Assembly: GCF_000220395.1 (NCBI RefSeq) | Contig: NW_004086187.1 | Coordinates: 1-64,000, forward strand | Direction of reading: 5' to 3' | DNA: 64,000 nt | Source of the DNA: Ichthyophthirius multifiliis | Lineage: Eukaryota; Ciliophora; Oligohymenophorea; Hymenostomatida | Part shown: positions 25,442 through 37,753 of the stretch, one piece after another | How positions within the stretch are numbered: position 1 is the first letter of the stretch | Layout of the letters: the number at the start of each line of letters is the position of its first letter | Position numbers and translations under genes: made by a program | The notes under the pieces: generated by a model | The model's database searches: none | What the model saw: only the letters and a program-made list of their open reading frames with translations | What the model was told of the DNA's origin: nothing

Positions 25442-27285
25442 AAAAGATAATAAATATATTGTTTCGAATATAATATATAAAATATAAAATTTAATAATAA
25501 ATTGCATATATGGAATATTCTTAATCTTATGTTTTAACTTAATAATAAAATACAAATTGATTTATTAAATTAAGTAAATGATTAAAAAATAAAATACTTG
25601 AAAAAATATATGAATATTCTATTAACTGATTTTTGTTAAATACAAAGTATTTCATAATTAAATATATAGTTTAATAAAAGAGCTATAAATAAATTAACTT
25701 ATAATAATAATAATTAAAAAAGTTGGATAAATTGCTTAAAATATGTTAAATAAATGTATTTATCTATTATCAATATATTATATTTATTTTTTAAATTTTA
25801 TAAATTATTAAAATAGAAAATCTAAAGCAATTATTAGTATATTTTTATTTAAGTTAAATAACTAAAATAATAGAAAAAAAAATAATAAAAGAAGTTAAAT
25901 TAAATTAATATATGCGAAATATTTTATATTATTTTAATATAAAAAATACATAGTAAATCTTAAAAAATATAAAGTAAAAATATTTCTTATATAAATATAA
26001 TATTTAATATTATAAAATATTAAAAATTTTTAATTTAAATAAAAAATAATTTTTAAATTAATATATAAATATAAAATAATTATAATAATCATATAAAAAA
26101 TATGAAAGATTATAATTATAACATATAAATATTGAATAATTTATATTTTTAAAGAATAAATATAATATAGTAAATAACATTAAACATAAATAAATATGAA
26201 TATATTAAATAAACTTAATAATTTCTTTTTATAAAATAATTTGAAATATAAGATTAAAACGAAAAATTAAAAATTAAATCATTTAAGTTTTAAAAATTAT
26301 ATTGAAAATTATATTTTAAATAAAATTATATTTAGTATTTTTTGATATTTGAAATTTAATTTCAAAGTTTCCATAATTATTATTTCTTTCAGTTGCGTCA
26401 ATCAAATAATTATTTTTAAATTGATTATAAAATACTTAAATAAATAACCAAAATATACCTTTATAAAAAAGTTTATAAAATTTTAAAAAAATAACAAACA
26501 AATGTTTTTTTTTTAAGAAAATTAAATATAATTAGTAAAAATAAACATAAGCGACTAACGTTTATAATAACACCTTATTAACTTGACTTGATAAATTAAA
26601 AATTTATTAGGTTTTCAGTTATATTTTAAATTATTAATATAACTTTATTTTATATTTCGTCAAAATAACATAATATATATTTTATATTTTTTGTTTTTAT
26701 TTTTAATATTATTTATTATAAATATAGATTGATTACTTATAGAATAGTTTTATATAATTTTCATTTATAAAATATTCAAATATTATATAGCATTAAAATA
26801 AAATATATAATTTTTTTTATTGAATATAAATAATTATTATAGATAATTTTTTAAAAAAAAACAGTAATATAAATTATATTTTTGTTTAAATATTAAATAT
26901 TTATAATCTTGTTTTAACTAAAATTACAATTTGAACATTTTAAGAAACATATATGAATTCAATTACTTAAATTTTTGAATCATTAATATAATTAAATATA
27001 ATAAAATATTTTGCTTAAATTATTTTTATTATAAAATGTTCGAAATAACTTATACTTTTAATATATATTTTTTTAATTATTAAAAAATATATTTGTTATT
27101 TTTACTAGATATTAAAGCACTTTATTATTTATATTTCAGTTATATTTAAATTTTTAAAAAATAAATAAAAATGGAAATAAAAGCAAATGTATAAATTAAA
27201 ATAAACATAAAAACATTTATAAAAAACAATTAAAATAAGCAAAAAAAATAAAATAAAAAGTACTATACAATATACAAACAAATAG
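25442..27285. other. Long AT-rich region with possible coding remnants
   Basis: Mostly A/T. Possible plus-strand exons near 25680-25960 and a minus-strand patch at about 26340-26425 (reads LIDATERNNNYGNF) look coding-like but do not assemble into a gene. The last part is the upstream region of the M8 protease. Confidence 0.35.
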
Positions 27286-29574
27286 ATGAATATTTTTAAA
27301 ATATTAATTCTGTTTATAAATATTTACTACATATCAGCATCTGCATGTAGTCATGACCATGATGAACGTGATATAATAGTAATAAAGAGAGACGAAAAAA
27401 ATTCATAAAAAATGAATTTCCGTAATTTAGAACAAAATATTGGACCAATTAGAATAACATATGATGCCTAATCACTTGCATCAATTTATGATACATATTT
27501 TCTAATATAACTATAAAATATGATATCAATATCTAAAAATTATATCTCTTAAATGTTAACTGTAGTAAATTTAAAAAATAATATCTATCCATTAAGCACT
27601 GCTTGTTCTAAATGGATAGTTCCTAATTATTTGAGAAATGAAGGAGAGTAAAATAGTGATTTACATATATTTTTAACTGGAGAATATTAAAGTAGTAATG
27701 TTTTTGCATCTGCCACAGCTTGTGTATTAGATCCTCGTCCAACTTTCGGAAGGATAATATTAAATACAGGGCTTTTTAATGGAAGAAATATGACCCCTAG
27801 ATAATTTAGCACGCTAACTTCAGTCATTATCCATGAAACATTACACATTCTGGGATTTTAATATGCATAATATAGGTATTTTATTGACCGTAGGACAAAT
27901 AATTACTATAACTTTACAGATATACTTTCATATTAGTTAATAAGAAATATAGGAACAACGTTTTTGAGAACTCCAAAAGTAAAAGAAGTAACTAAAGAAA
28001 TATTTGGTTGTTAAGAAGCTGAAGGAATGCAATTAGAAAATGTAACTTATAGTGTTTCTTCACTTTCACATTGGGAAAGAACAATATTCCCTAACGAATT
28101 AATGTAAACAACAGTTTTAAGTGGATAAGTTTTTCTTTCTAAACTTACTTTAGCTTTGTTGGAGGATACTGGATTTTATGAAAGTGTTAATTATGAAATG
28201 GCTTATGAGTATAAATAATATAATTTAGGATGCGACTTTTTTAAAAACGCTTGTTTTAGTAAAATTAGATAATATGATATATATTGTAGATAATAATATT
28301 CTGATGGATGCGATAACTTCAATTAAGGCTTTTCTGAATGTATAAAAAGTTCATTTACTGATGGTTGCAATATTTGGAGGAATTCTGAAACTAGTTATTG
28401 CTAAGAGTCTACTTATAGAAACTTCAAAGAACTTTAATTTTCAGGAGAATCTTATTAATAAGAATCTAGATGTTTCAAAAGTACCATTTAATTATAAGAA
28501 GGGTTTGCATAAGACGAAGGTATAAGATGCTATAAACAAAATTGTAATTAAGATGGTACATTAACTGTTTTTATTGGTACATTTTCGGTATTATGCACGT
28601 ATGATAATGAAATAATTAATTCTCCAACTAATGCTGGAGGAGAACTAATTTGTCCAAAAATTAGTAAATTTTGCGAAAGTTAAATTACTTGTGTAAATAG
28701 TTGTAACAATAGAGGATTATGTATAAATAACAAATGTTTTTGTCAAGAAGGATTTCATGGAAACGGATGCTAATGCACGTTAGGCTAATTTTAAAATTAT
28801 ACTGGAAATTGTGTTTAATGCTCAGTTTCTAATTGTAAAGTTTGTTATAAAGATAACACTAATTAAAAATGCTAAGAATGTTTTGATAATTTTTTCTTAT
28901 CTAAAAATGAATCATAATGCTTGATTTAATGTGAATCTGGATATTATCCTGCTTCAAACAGATAATGTTAAAAATGCCACTATTCATGTTAAGAATGCAC
29001 AGGTCCTTAGGCTCACTAATGTATTTCTTGTAATTAATTGAATAACTTTATATTAAATTAAAATTAATAATTATGTGTTTGCAATGAATCATTTTATTTT
29101 GATGATAATTCTTAAAATTGTTTACCTTGTGCTCAAAATTGTAAATTTTGTGATTCAAAAAACTGTATAATATGCAAATAAAATTACCCTTACCTTAAAA
29201 ATGATCTTACTAATTGTTTAAATTAATGTGAATTGATAATTGAAACTAAATTTGTTTAATATAATAATCAATTTCTCATTTAATATTTTTGTATTCCATG
29301 TCCTGAAGGATAAGTTTTAATAAAGGGAAAATGCTATAAAGTTTTAACTGATTGTAATATTAAAAATTGCTAAAAGTGTACTGATTATGGATAATGCCTT
29401 AAGTGTGAGTAATATTTTCTTTTAGATTAAGGTACATGTAATTAAAAAGATGATTATTCGATTTAAACTTCAAACATAATCCAACCTAGTATTTAAGATA
29501 TTTAGAATGTAACTTAACAAGCAAGTTAGCCAGTAGAATCTTCATTAAATATTAATTAATAGAATAAATTATGA
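27286..29574 (+). CDS. Leishmanolysin-like (GP63, peptidase M8) surface metalloprotease with Cys-rich tail
   Basis: Single exon, ATG 27286 to TGA 29572-29574, 762 aa. A signal peptide (MNIFKILILFINIYYISASA) is followed by a pro-region with Cys-His. The zinc site is HETLHILGF near residue 185 (HExxHxxGF); the third His is expected in SSLSHWERTIFPNELM, whose ELM is the Met-turn, as in leishmanolysins. The catalytic domain ends around residue 480. A long tail with many Cys pairs follows, first EGF-like (NSCNNRGLCINNKCFCQEGF), then repeats of CxxC...C spaced like ciliate furin-like or growth-factor-receptor repeats. No GPI or TM anchor is obvious at the hydrophilic C-terminus, so it is probably secreted or held by interactions. 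M8 proteases are expanded in ciliates, including fish parasites, where roles in tissue breakdown have been proposed; that role here is inference. Confidence 0.93.
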
Positions 29575-30362
29575 TTTTATTAATAAATTCAAAATAACAT
29601 AGCTTGTATATAATTTTAACCATATTCAAAATTAAGGTAAATTAAAATATAATATGTTTTTTATTTTTGATATATATAAAAATATTAATAGAAATATGGA
29701 TATTTTGAATATTGTATTAATTTTTAAAAAATTGAAGTAAATAAATAATATTTGTTGTATTTATCTTTATTTTGTTTGCATTTTTTAAAACTTAATTATT
29801 TATTTAATTAATTTCTAAAACAATATATAAAGCATAAATTTATATTTGACATTGACTATGCTTTTAAATAATTATAAAAAATAAAAATTCAATTTAAAAT
29901 TAAAACAAATTCAATTAATATTTTATAATTATTGTGTTTTAATAAAATGAATAGTTTTAATTTATTGTCAATTTTCATTTTAATAATTTGATTATAAATT
30001 ATATACTAATTGATTTCTATTTAATAATACTTTAAATAATTTTTATTATTTTGTAAAACTTATTAATAAAAATAATTAAGAATAAAGGCCTAAGTTGAAT
30101 ATTGAATAAAATATTTATTTTATATTAATAATATTAAAGTTTTCATTAGTTTAATATAAGAAAATATAATATTTTATATGAATATTTTATTAATATAAAT
30201 GTATAATAATTATGTATTTAAATATATATATTTTATAATAAGTAATTAATAATAATTTTTGATTGCTATTACTGCAATAGTTTCTGTATGATATTTAAAT
30301 TTTTATATTTTTTCAAATTTATAAAAAAATAAAAACTTTAAAAGAAAAACTTTTTAAATACC
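29575..30362. other. AT-rich spacer between convergent genes
   Basis: A/T tracts only; no coding-like patch noticed. Confidence 0.5.
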
Positions 30363-30723
30363 TCATTTATAATCCAAATTAAAAAATTTATATTATTTTA
30401 AGTTTCCAAATATTAAATTTTATTGTAAATCTCTAAATATATATTGTGAAAAAAATAATAATATTAAAACTTTTTACAAAATAAACATAGGTACTTACGC
30501 ATATTCTTAGGCTTCCACCAGTTACCAAATTTATCCAATATCTTTTAAATTCACGCCTTGTAGTTTACAATTTTATTTTATTTAAAAGTATTTATACACT
30601 AAACAAAAAAATACACAACTTATTTTATGAATGAAATAGCTTTTTAAATATTTCCTAATTAAAAAAATAGTTTTGATACCAAAAATATAAACTTTTATTC
30701 AAAAAAGGTGTAATTAATTTCAT
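30363..30723 (-). CDS. Small hypothetical protein, gene model partly unresolved
   Basis: Candidate gene. The 3' half is convincing: an exon ending LKDIGQIWQLVEAQEYA at a strong donor (GTAAGT, intron 30433-30498, 66 nt) joins in frame to an exon reading DLQQNLIFGNLKQYKFFNLD and TGA 30363-30365. Upstream, ATG 30721-30723 opens MKLITPFLNKSLYFWYQNYF, which could be a mitochondrial targeting sequence. This start is in a different frame from the C-terminal part, and only an implausible 16-nt intron or a one-base indel would connect them. Function unknown. Confidence 0.4.
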
Positions 30724-31421
30724 AATAAAATTATTTGCATTATTAATAAAATTATATTAAAAATGAATAATAGGTATTATAAATGTAGAATATGGGTTAA
30801 TAAATGAAAATTATATGGATATCTTATTCATTATTATTTTGTAGAAAAAATCTTTGAGAAATTAAAAAATTGTGTATATAAAATGCTTTTTGACCTGTAT
30901 AGATACATATTTAATATCGTCAATTTAAAAAGAAGCTTAATAAAATAAATAAACAAAATAATATAAATTAAAATAAATTAAAGTTTAAAATAATATAAAA
31001 TGGCAATAAAATAATCTATAAATAAATTAGAATAAAAGTTTATTTAAAAAATAAAAAAAAATATTATAAAAGTATAAAATGAGATAAATTTTATAAACAT
31101 TTTGTTTCATAAAAAAAAGAAAAAAAATAGAAAAATTATATAACATTTATAATAATAAATCTAGAAAAATAAAATAAAATATTATAAATAATAAAAAAAT
31201 ATTAAAATAAAAAATAAATAAAATATATAATTAAAATATCTTTAAGTTTTAATTAATATATATACTAAAATATTAATTTTTATAAAAATAAAAAGATATT
31301 TATTTGAATAAAATTATAAAAGAAATTATATTATTATTATATTTAAAATTAAAATATAAAATAATAATAAATAAATTAAATTATATAAATATAATTAAAT
31401 ATTATAAAATATTATTAAAAA

Positions 31422-31475
<54 letters not shown>

Positions 31476-31643
31476 TAGTATTAAATATGTTATTATTTAT
31501 ATTTATATTTTATATTTTTTTTATTTTAAGATTTTTCACTATTTTAAATTTTATTAAACAATAATTTTATTATTTTTTTAAAATAAATCATAATTATTTA
31601 TATTTTATATATTTAATTTAAAATTATTTTATTTTATATATAT
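30724..31643. other. AT-rich spacer with AAT microsatellite
   Basis: Contains the AAT repeat listed separately. A plus-strand frame about 30850-31480 lacks TGA but is almost all Lys/Asn/Ile/Gln and cannot be told from chance at this AT content. Confidence 0.45.
31424..31474. repeat. (AAT)n microsatellite, about 17 units
   Basis: Uninterrupted AAT trinucleotide run, the longest perfect trinucleotide repeat in the window. It lies 170 bp downstream of the stop of the PhoD-like gene, outside any called gene. Confidence 0.95.
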
Positions 31644-33269
31644 TCATTTTTATTTTTAGTTTTCGTTAATATCCATATCATCATCTCTTTTTAATATTTA
31701 TTCTTTTTAAGCTTAGAATTATTTTTTTAAATTGCTTTTATCAAGAAATTAAATTTCTTCAATTTCTTTGTTTTAAAAACTTGATTATTATTACATTTCA
31801 TTTTTTTTCAAAATATTGTTACTATTACTTTATTTTTCATTTTTTTCATTAGAATAATTTAGATAATTGAAAAATGAAAAGGCTTTGTATTTACAAATAA
31901 TGAAAATTCCTAACACAAATAACAAAATTACTAATACCTAAATAATTTTTACTAAATATTATATAAAACAAGAATTACTTCTTTTTATATTTTTATCTTA
32001 TTCTGAACAAAAGTTATATTAATATAGCATATTATCATTTTTCCATCCTTTTAAAAAAAAACATCCTTCTATTTCTTTATCATTATATATGATTTCTAAT
32101 GTAGAATATTATTAATTATAACTATAAGGACCATATATATATTTTCCTCCTTTACAACTTGGGTTTTTATCTAAAGGACTAGATACGGCATTAGGAAAGC
32201 CTCCTTCTTCGTTATTATATCCATTATCAAAAGCAATCATATGTGAATCTCCAGCAATTAATAAAACATTTTTTTTTATTTCATTTAATTTTTATATTCT
32301 TTTTCCGATTTGTTATTTTTAATCTTTTATATTTGTCCAATCAGACCCTTACCAAGGCATAGAACTGACAATAATAACATTTTTAATTCTATTTTCTTTT
32401 TCTACATAGTCGCATATGTAATTAAACCACTCCATTTATTATTCATCTATCATTATTTTTCCTTTAATATAAGAACTTCTTAAATCAAAAACTATAATAA
32501 TTATATCGCCTACAATTGTATATTAATATATTCCTTAAATATTTTCTGATTAAAATTATCTATTATTTTAGATTTCTTAAGGTAGTTTTCTCACATCATA
32601 GTGAGGAGTATAATCCATATATATTTATGTCGCAGATTCTTTAGAAGGAGATGAAAATCCAGAATCATTATCTCCATAATCATGATCATCCCAAACATAT
32701 AAAATAGGTATTTATTCGAATAAATTACGCTATTTTTTACTTTGGAAAACTCTATAAAACGCTTCTTTGTATAAAGAAATTTTATTAATTGTTATATCTG
32801 CATAATGTAAATCTCCTAAGTGAATAAATAAATCTGCATCTGGAAACTTTTATAAAATAGTGTCGAAAACTTCATTTTCCGATCCTGTTTTGGCACAACT
32901 ACTAAATATCATAGTCATATTTTAGGCTTTAAAATTTGATGAAAAAGTTTTAAATTTATATATTTTTTATTTATTTGATTTTATTATATCGTCTGTTAAT
33001 ATATTTGGTTAGTTATATTAAAAAAAATAATTGTATACTTTCTAAGGCACCAGATTTTCAATTGTTATTGTTATTGGATCGTAAGTTTTTTATGTTGGAA
33101 GCGATATTTAATTATATTTTTCAGGAGAATAATAATATACCATACTCCATGATTGAATGTATTAATTATATTCTGGATTTGTAAATAATTTAAAGGTAAC
33201 TTATGTATCTGTTATGTTTCCTTTCCAATGAAAAAAGAGATAACTTAACACAAATATTGTTGTATTCAT
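31644..33269 (-). CDS. PhoD-like metallophosphatase with C-terminal membrane anchor
   Basis: Single exon, ATG 33267-33269 to TGA 31644-31646, 541 aa. Metal-binding motifs of the alkaline phosphatase D type are in order: an N-terminal beta domain, FSSCAKTGSENEVFD, HLGDLHYADI (Asp/His ligands, about residue 165), YVWDDHDYGDNDSGF (about 212), and IAGDSHMIAFDNG (about 355, late His ligand). VSSMPWQGSDW lies between them. After the catalytic domain comes a single hydrophobic helix (VLVILLFVLGIFIICKYK, about residue 445) and a Lys/Glu/Gln-rich cytosolic tail. This suggests a membrane-tethered, probably outward-facing phosphatase or phosphodiesterase. The first 20 residues may act as a signal peptide (TTIFVLSYLFFHW), though it is weak. 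The substrate cannot be read from sequence. Confidence 0.88.
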
Positions 33270-33324
33270 TTATTATAATTTATTAAATCAAAATATTTTA
33301 TTTTATTTATTTTATAAAAAGATT

Positions 33325-33376
33325 TAAAATATATTTTATATTTAATTGAATAAAATATATTTTATACTTAATTGAA
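33325..33376. repeat. Tandem duplication, two 26-bp units
   Basis: Two adjacent copies of a 26-bp unit beginning TAAAATATATTTTATA and ending TTAATTGAA, differing at one base (ATTT versus ACTT). They sit between the upstream side of the PhoD-like gene and the 3' end of the WNK kinase gene. Confidence 0.85.
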
Positions 33377-33529
33377 TAAAATATATATATATTTGTAATT
33401 TTTTATTTGATATAATAATATTGATTATATTTTTTGTTTATTGTAATTAATATTTAAAAAATATAATCTTACTATCTAAAATTAATTATAATTTATCTTT
33501 TAAAACTTTTATTATTTTTCCTTTTTTTT

Positions 33530-35763
33530 TCAATGTTAAATTTACTCTTATTCACATTAAATTTATTTTTCAAGTTTAAATGACTATAAAATATTATCTT
33601 GGTTTTAGTTTTTAGGAGTTTGTAGTTAATTTAATTTAATTTCGATATATGTATCAGATTTTTAATTTTAAATTAGTATATTAGATTCAATTGAACATTT
33701 TTTATGTATAGAATTGTTTGATTCTTCCATAAAACTATTACTATTAATTTTAATTAATTTTATTTAAGATGATATTTGTTAACTATTTTATTATTAAAAG
33801 CTTAATTTTTAATAAATTTTTAATTATTTAGTTTCATCAGTATCATTTAAACTAGATGTTGAAGTTAAAAATTACAAAACCTCTTAGTTTTTACAATTTG
33901 CATTATAATTTCTATATTTATAAATATAAAATAAATAAAATTGATTTTTTACTATTTGATAGTGTCTTAAGAATCATTATTTTCAATGTTTGTTTAATCT
34001 GTAATTTATTTCAAGTTAAATGTAATTTTTTAAATTTAATGTAACTTTTATATTTCCTCTTCCTCTTTTTATAAACGAATAATAATTTATTATGAATTTT
34101 CTGATTGATTTTATTATTCAAGTAGATTATTTATTTCATTTAAATAATTTTAATAATGTTACTTAAATATTTCTATTTTATCATTTTTTTAAAATACTTA
34201 TTACTTTTTTTATATGAATTGGCTGTAATATTAGATAACTATTTTTATTAAAATAAATAATTAAACAATATAAATTAATATTATAATTATAAAAAAAAAG
34301 AAGAAGATTAACTTAAACTATAAATTTAATTAAAGAAAAGATCTTATTACTTTATATTATATTCTTTTGCTTTTTCATTAGTAAATTATAAAACAAAATC
34401 TTAACTAAATTCCTATAAAGAATTATCAATTGAAAAAATTTAATCAATTTAATTTATTTTTAAATAAAACTAAATCCAAAACTTATCATTTTTTAATTCT
34501 CTAGTTTCAATAACGCTTAAATTATATTTTTCTTAAAAAGCATTTTCTATTTTTAACTACTCGCATATTATTTTATTCTAAGATTTTATAACTAAAATAT
34601 CTGGTACTTTTTCCCCAACCAAAAATACAGGATAATTATCATTTTCATTTTATTTAAAAAATTAATCCTAAAGTAAATCTGCTGCACTTGGCCTTTTATC
34701 TGAATTTTATAAACACTTAATAATAAAAGTTTTTAAATCTTCATTTAAAATAAACTATAAGCTTTATGGATAAACGCCTTAACTTACTTTTTTGTAAACC
34801 TATGCAGGAGATCTGCATTCTTTATAAGGCACTTCTAATGTAGCCATTTCTAGTAAGCACATTCCAAAGGCATATATATCTACTGGCGTTCCATATTTCT
34901 CTTCATAAATTTCTGGTGCCATAAATTCTGGAGTACCTAAAATGCTACCTGTATAATCAGTTTTTAAAGTCAAAGCTAATCCCAAATCTCCAATTCTAAT
35001 TTAATTGTTGGATGTATTTATGAATATATTTTCACATTTTATATCTCTGTGTATTATTGGATGAGGTTCTTGCTAATGAAGGTAGTTTAGTCCTGTTAAT
35101 ATTTATTTGCACCATGATTTTATAATTTTAAGACGAGGCTTTTTTATGCGATTTAAATATTTTTTTAATGAACCGCCATTTAAGCATTCTGTAATAAAAA
35201 CTATTTCATTTTTTTGTTTATTTATCCATGCATTTATAAAGTTTATTATATTATTATGATGCAAATTTTATAATATTGATATTTCGTCTGATATTCTTTT
35301 TTTTTCGTCTTTTTAAAAAGTTATGTATAAAATTATTTAAATTTCTAGTATTAAAATTTAAAAATTTATATATTTTTAATTAATAATAATGTATTTTTTT
35401 TTATATTTCTATGTTTTTATATGTTATTTATTTCTATAATCTTATATTTTCTTTAATTTTTATATTTTTCTTTTTTATTCATTTAAGTTTATATTTTTAT
35501 TATTAGTTTTATTTTTTTTACTTTAAGGTAATCTTTGCAATTTTATAACATTCCAGGCTATTTCACAACCTGAGTCATTATCATATCCTTTGTAAACAAT
35601 TTTATATGCCCCGAATCCTAACTCATCATTAAACTTATTTTATTTTTAATAATAAGAATATTATAAAATTATATTATATTATTTTAATATTTACTCTTAT
35701 AAACCTTTATTTTGGACTTTGTTCCACTATTTGATCTTTTTACTCATATAAATTATCTTACAT
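33530..35763 (-). CDS. WNK-family protein kinase
   Basis: Five exons on the minus strand: 35763-35695, 35633-35522, 35308-34163, 34100-33953, 33911-33530; 1857 nt, 618 aa. The kinase domain covers about residues 22-290. It shows the WNK pattern: Lys in strand 2 ([13 protein letters not shown]), no Lys in strand 3 ([11 protein letters not shown]), catalytic loop [12 protein letters not shown], and DLGLA instead of [23 protein letters not shown] follows. The lysine swap and DLG are diagnostic of WNK kinases, known regulators of ion transport and cell volume in animals. After the kinase come a region that may be the OSR1-like domain and a Gln/Ser/Asn-rich tail. The largest intron is 213 nt (35309-35521). 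Start: the ATG whose frame splices into the glycine-rich loop; the other nearby ATG is out of frame. Confidence 0.9.
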
Positions 35764-36229
35764 CTATTATTTTTTTTAATTTTAAATTTATTTAAAAAAA
35801 AATAAAAATTATGGAATTTAATTTGAAAATTTTTATATTTATTTGCCTTTTCTATAAATATTAGTATAATTTATATATTTTATAGATACAATTTCATTCA
35901 TTTTATTCTTAATTATTCAGTATTTTTTTTTTTTTAATTTATTTATTTTATAACCAAAGAAGAAAAAAAATTAATTTATTATCAATATTACTTCTCTGAT
36001 AATAATATAATAATTTTTCTGTTTGTATTTTTAAAGTTAATAAGAAAAACAAAATAAAAATTTAAAATCAAAATAATATAAATAAGTAGAATACACTAAA
36101 TTTAATTTATTTTCATTATTATTTAATAAATAAAAATTATATATATAAAATATTTATAAAAATTAATATAAAATTTATCTCTTAATATAAATTAATTTAT
36201 TTTTTAGTAAAAAAAACAAATAATATAAA
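35764..36229. other. AT-rich intergenic region between divergent genes
   Basis: Presumed promoter region of the WNK kinase and sorting nexin genes. Only A/T tracts seen. Confidence 0.5.
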
Positions 36230-37753
36230 ATGTCATATAATGCTTATCAATTACAGTAAAACTAATAAGCTGTAAATTACAAAAATTCCATGGAAAAATT
36301 ATTTTTATTATTATCTACTTATTTATAAAAAAGGTAATTGTAAATCTTTCAGAACCTATATCAAGAGATGGAGGCAAATATTTTGCATATTAAATAAATG
36401 GAGAAGATAGTGAAGGAAAATTCGAAGTATTCCGTAGATATTCTGATTTTTATTTTTTTCGATAGTTATTAACTTAAAGATGGCCAGGATGTTTTATTCC
36501 TCCTTTGCCCTCTAAAAAGATATTAGGAAATAAAGATACGAAATTCCTTGAAGATAGAAGAAAATTTCTAATTTATTTTATTGATAAAATTTCTTAATTA
36601 CCTTACATTTGGTATAGTGAAGAAAATTATTCTTTTATTAGAAATGCAAGTAATTTAGATTTCGAAAAAATAGTCGAAAAAATGAAAAAACATACTATGG
36701 ATGATATTATTAATAAATATAAAACAACATTTAGTTATTTGAGTGGAGTAAACAATAAATTTTTTATATAAAAAGATTTCCTTTATTAACTTTATTTTAT
36801 TTAATTAAGAAAGAAATAAATTCAGAATTATAAATGAAAATAACCTATTTTAAAGGCTTTCTTAAAAACTCCTTGGTTTGTTTAAAAGTATAAAAATAAA
36901 AATACATATATTTTTATAATTATTTATAAAATATCTATAATATCAATTAAAAATTATTTTAAAACACACATTAAACAAATTTTATTTATTAAAAATATAT
37001 ATATGAAAAAATAATTATAAAAAAGAAAATGAAAGAATTTACAAAAAACTTGTATGAAACATAAGGAAAATTCAATTAAAATTTTATTAATATAATATCA
37101 AATACCCTTCCTTAATATGAAAAATCAAACTTAGCTGAATTTACTTAAGATTAGTCCTTATTTTTATTTATAAATAAAGCAGATGTTTCAAAAGAAATAT
37201 AAGATTTAACATAACAAAATGAGTTTTAAATTTTATATGATATGGTAAGAATGGAATTAAAAGAAGCGGAATCTTTTCTTGAAATTATTTAGCAAAAAGA
37301 AGATTATGATGAAAAAATAAATAAAGCAAATTTAAAAATAAAATCAGATCAAGAAGAATTATCTAAACTTCAAGCAGGAAAAACAACTTTTAAATCATTA
37401 TTTAGTACTGGAACAAAAGATGATAAAATACAAAAGTTATAAAAATTGATCGAAGAAGTTAAAAATACTATTATTTGTATATTATTATAATTAATTTGAT
37501 TTAAATATTTAAAAAAAGACACGAAATGAATTGGATAATTACTATATTTTGATTGATTTAATCACTATTATAATTGCTTATTTGGAAATTGACAAATTTA
37601 AAAATGAAAAATCACACAGATACTATAATGTTATGAATATGCTTTCTAGATTTTAATCAAGTTATAATTTAAAGGTAAATAATTTTTTTATTATATTTTT
37701 ATTAAATTTCATAGTAAACTGATTTCTGGAAATGCATTAAAGAAAATAATTGA
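36230..37753 (+). CDS. Sorting nexin with PX domain and BAR-like C-terminus
   Basis: Exons 36230-36271, 36334-36747, 36810-36887, 37026-37457, 37519-37674, 37715-37753; 1161 nt, 386 aa. The PX domain spans about residues 14-125: VFRRYSDFYFF carries the RRYSDF phosphoinositide-binding motif. RWPGCFIPPLPSKK is the proline-rich loop, and LEDRRKFLIYFIDKI holds the next basic residues. The remaining 240 residues are predicted helical with MRMELKEAESF-type heptads, consistent with an SNX-BAR dimer that bends endosomal membrane. It ends YNLKQTDFWKCIKENN. The fourth intron uses a GTTAAA donor; other donors are GTAAAY or GTATAA. Role: PI3P-dependent endosome-to-Golgi or plasma-membrane sorting, by family knowledge. 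Confidence 0.88.

Noticed and set aside
30850-31480. Long plus-strand frame without TGA
   Set aside because: At this base composition a TGA is expected only about every 100 codons, and the residues are nearly all Lys, Asn, Ile and Gln, so it can be chance.
33530-34184. A separate small minus-strand gene starting at ATG 34182-34184
   Set aside because: The same frame continues upstream without a stop into the WNK kinase, so this is its 3' end. The ATG is internal.
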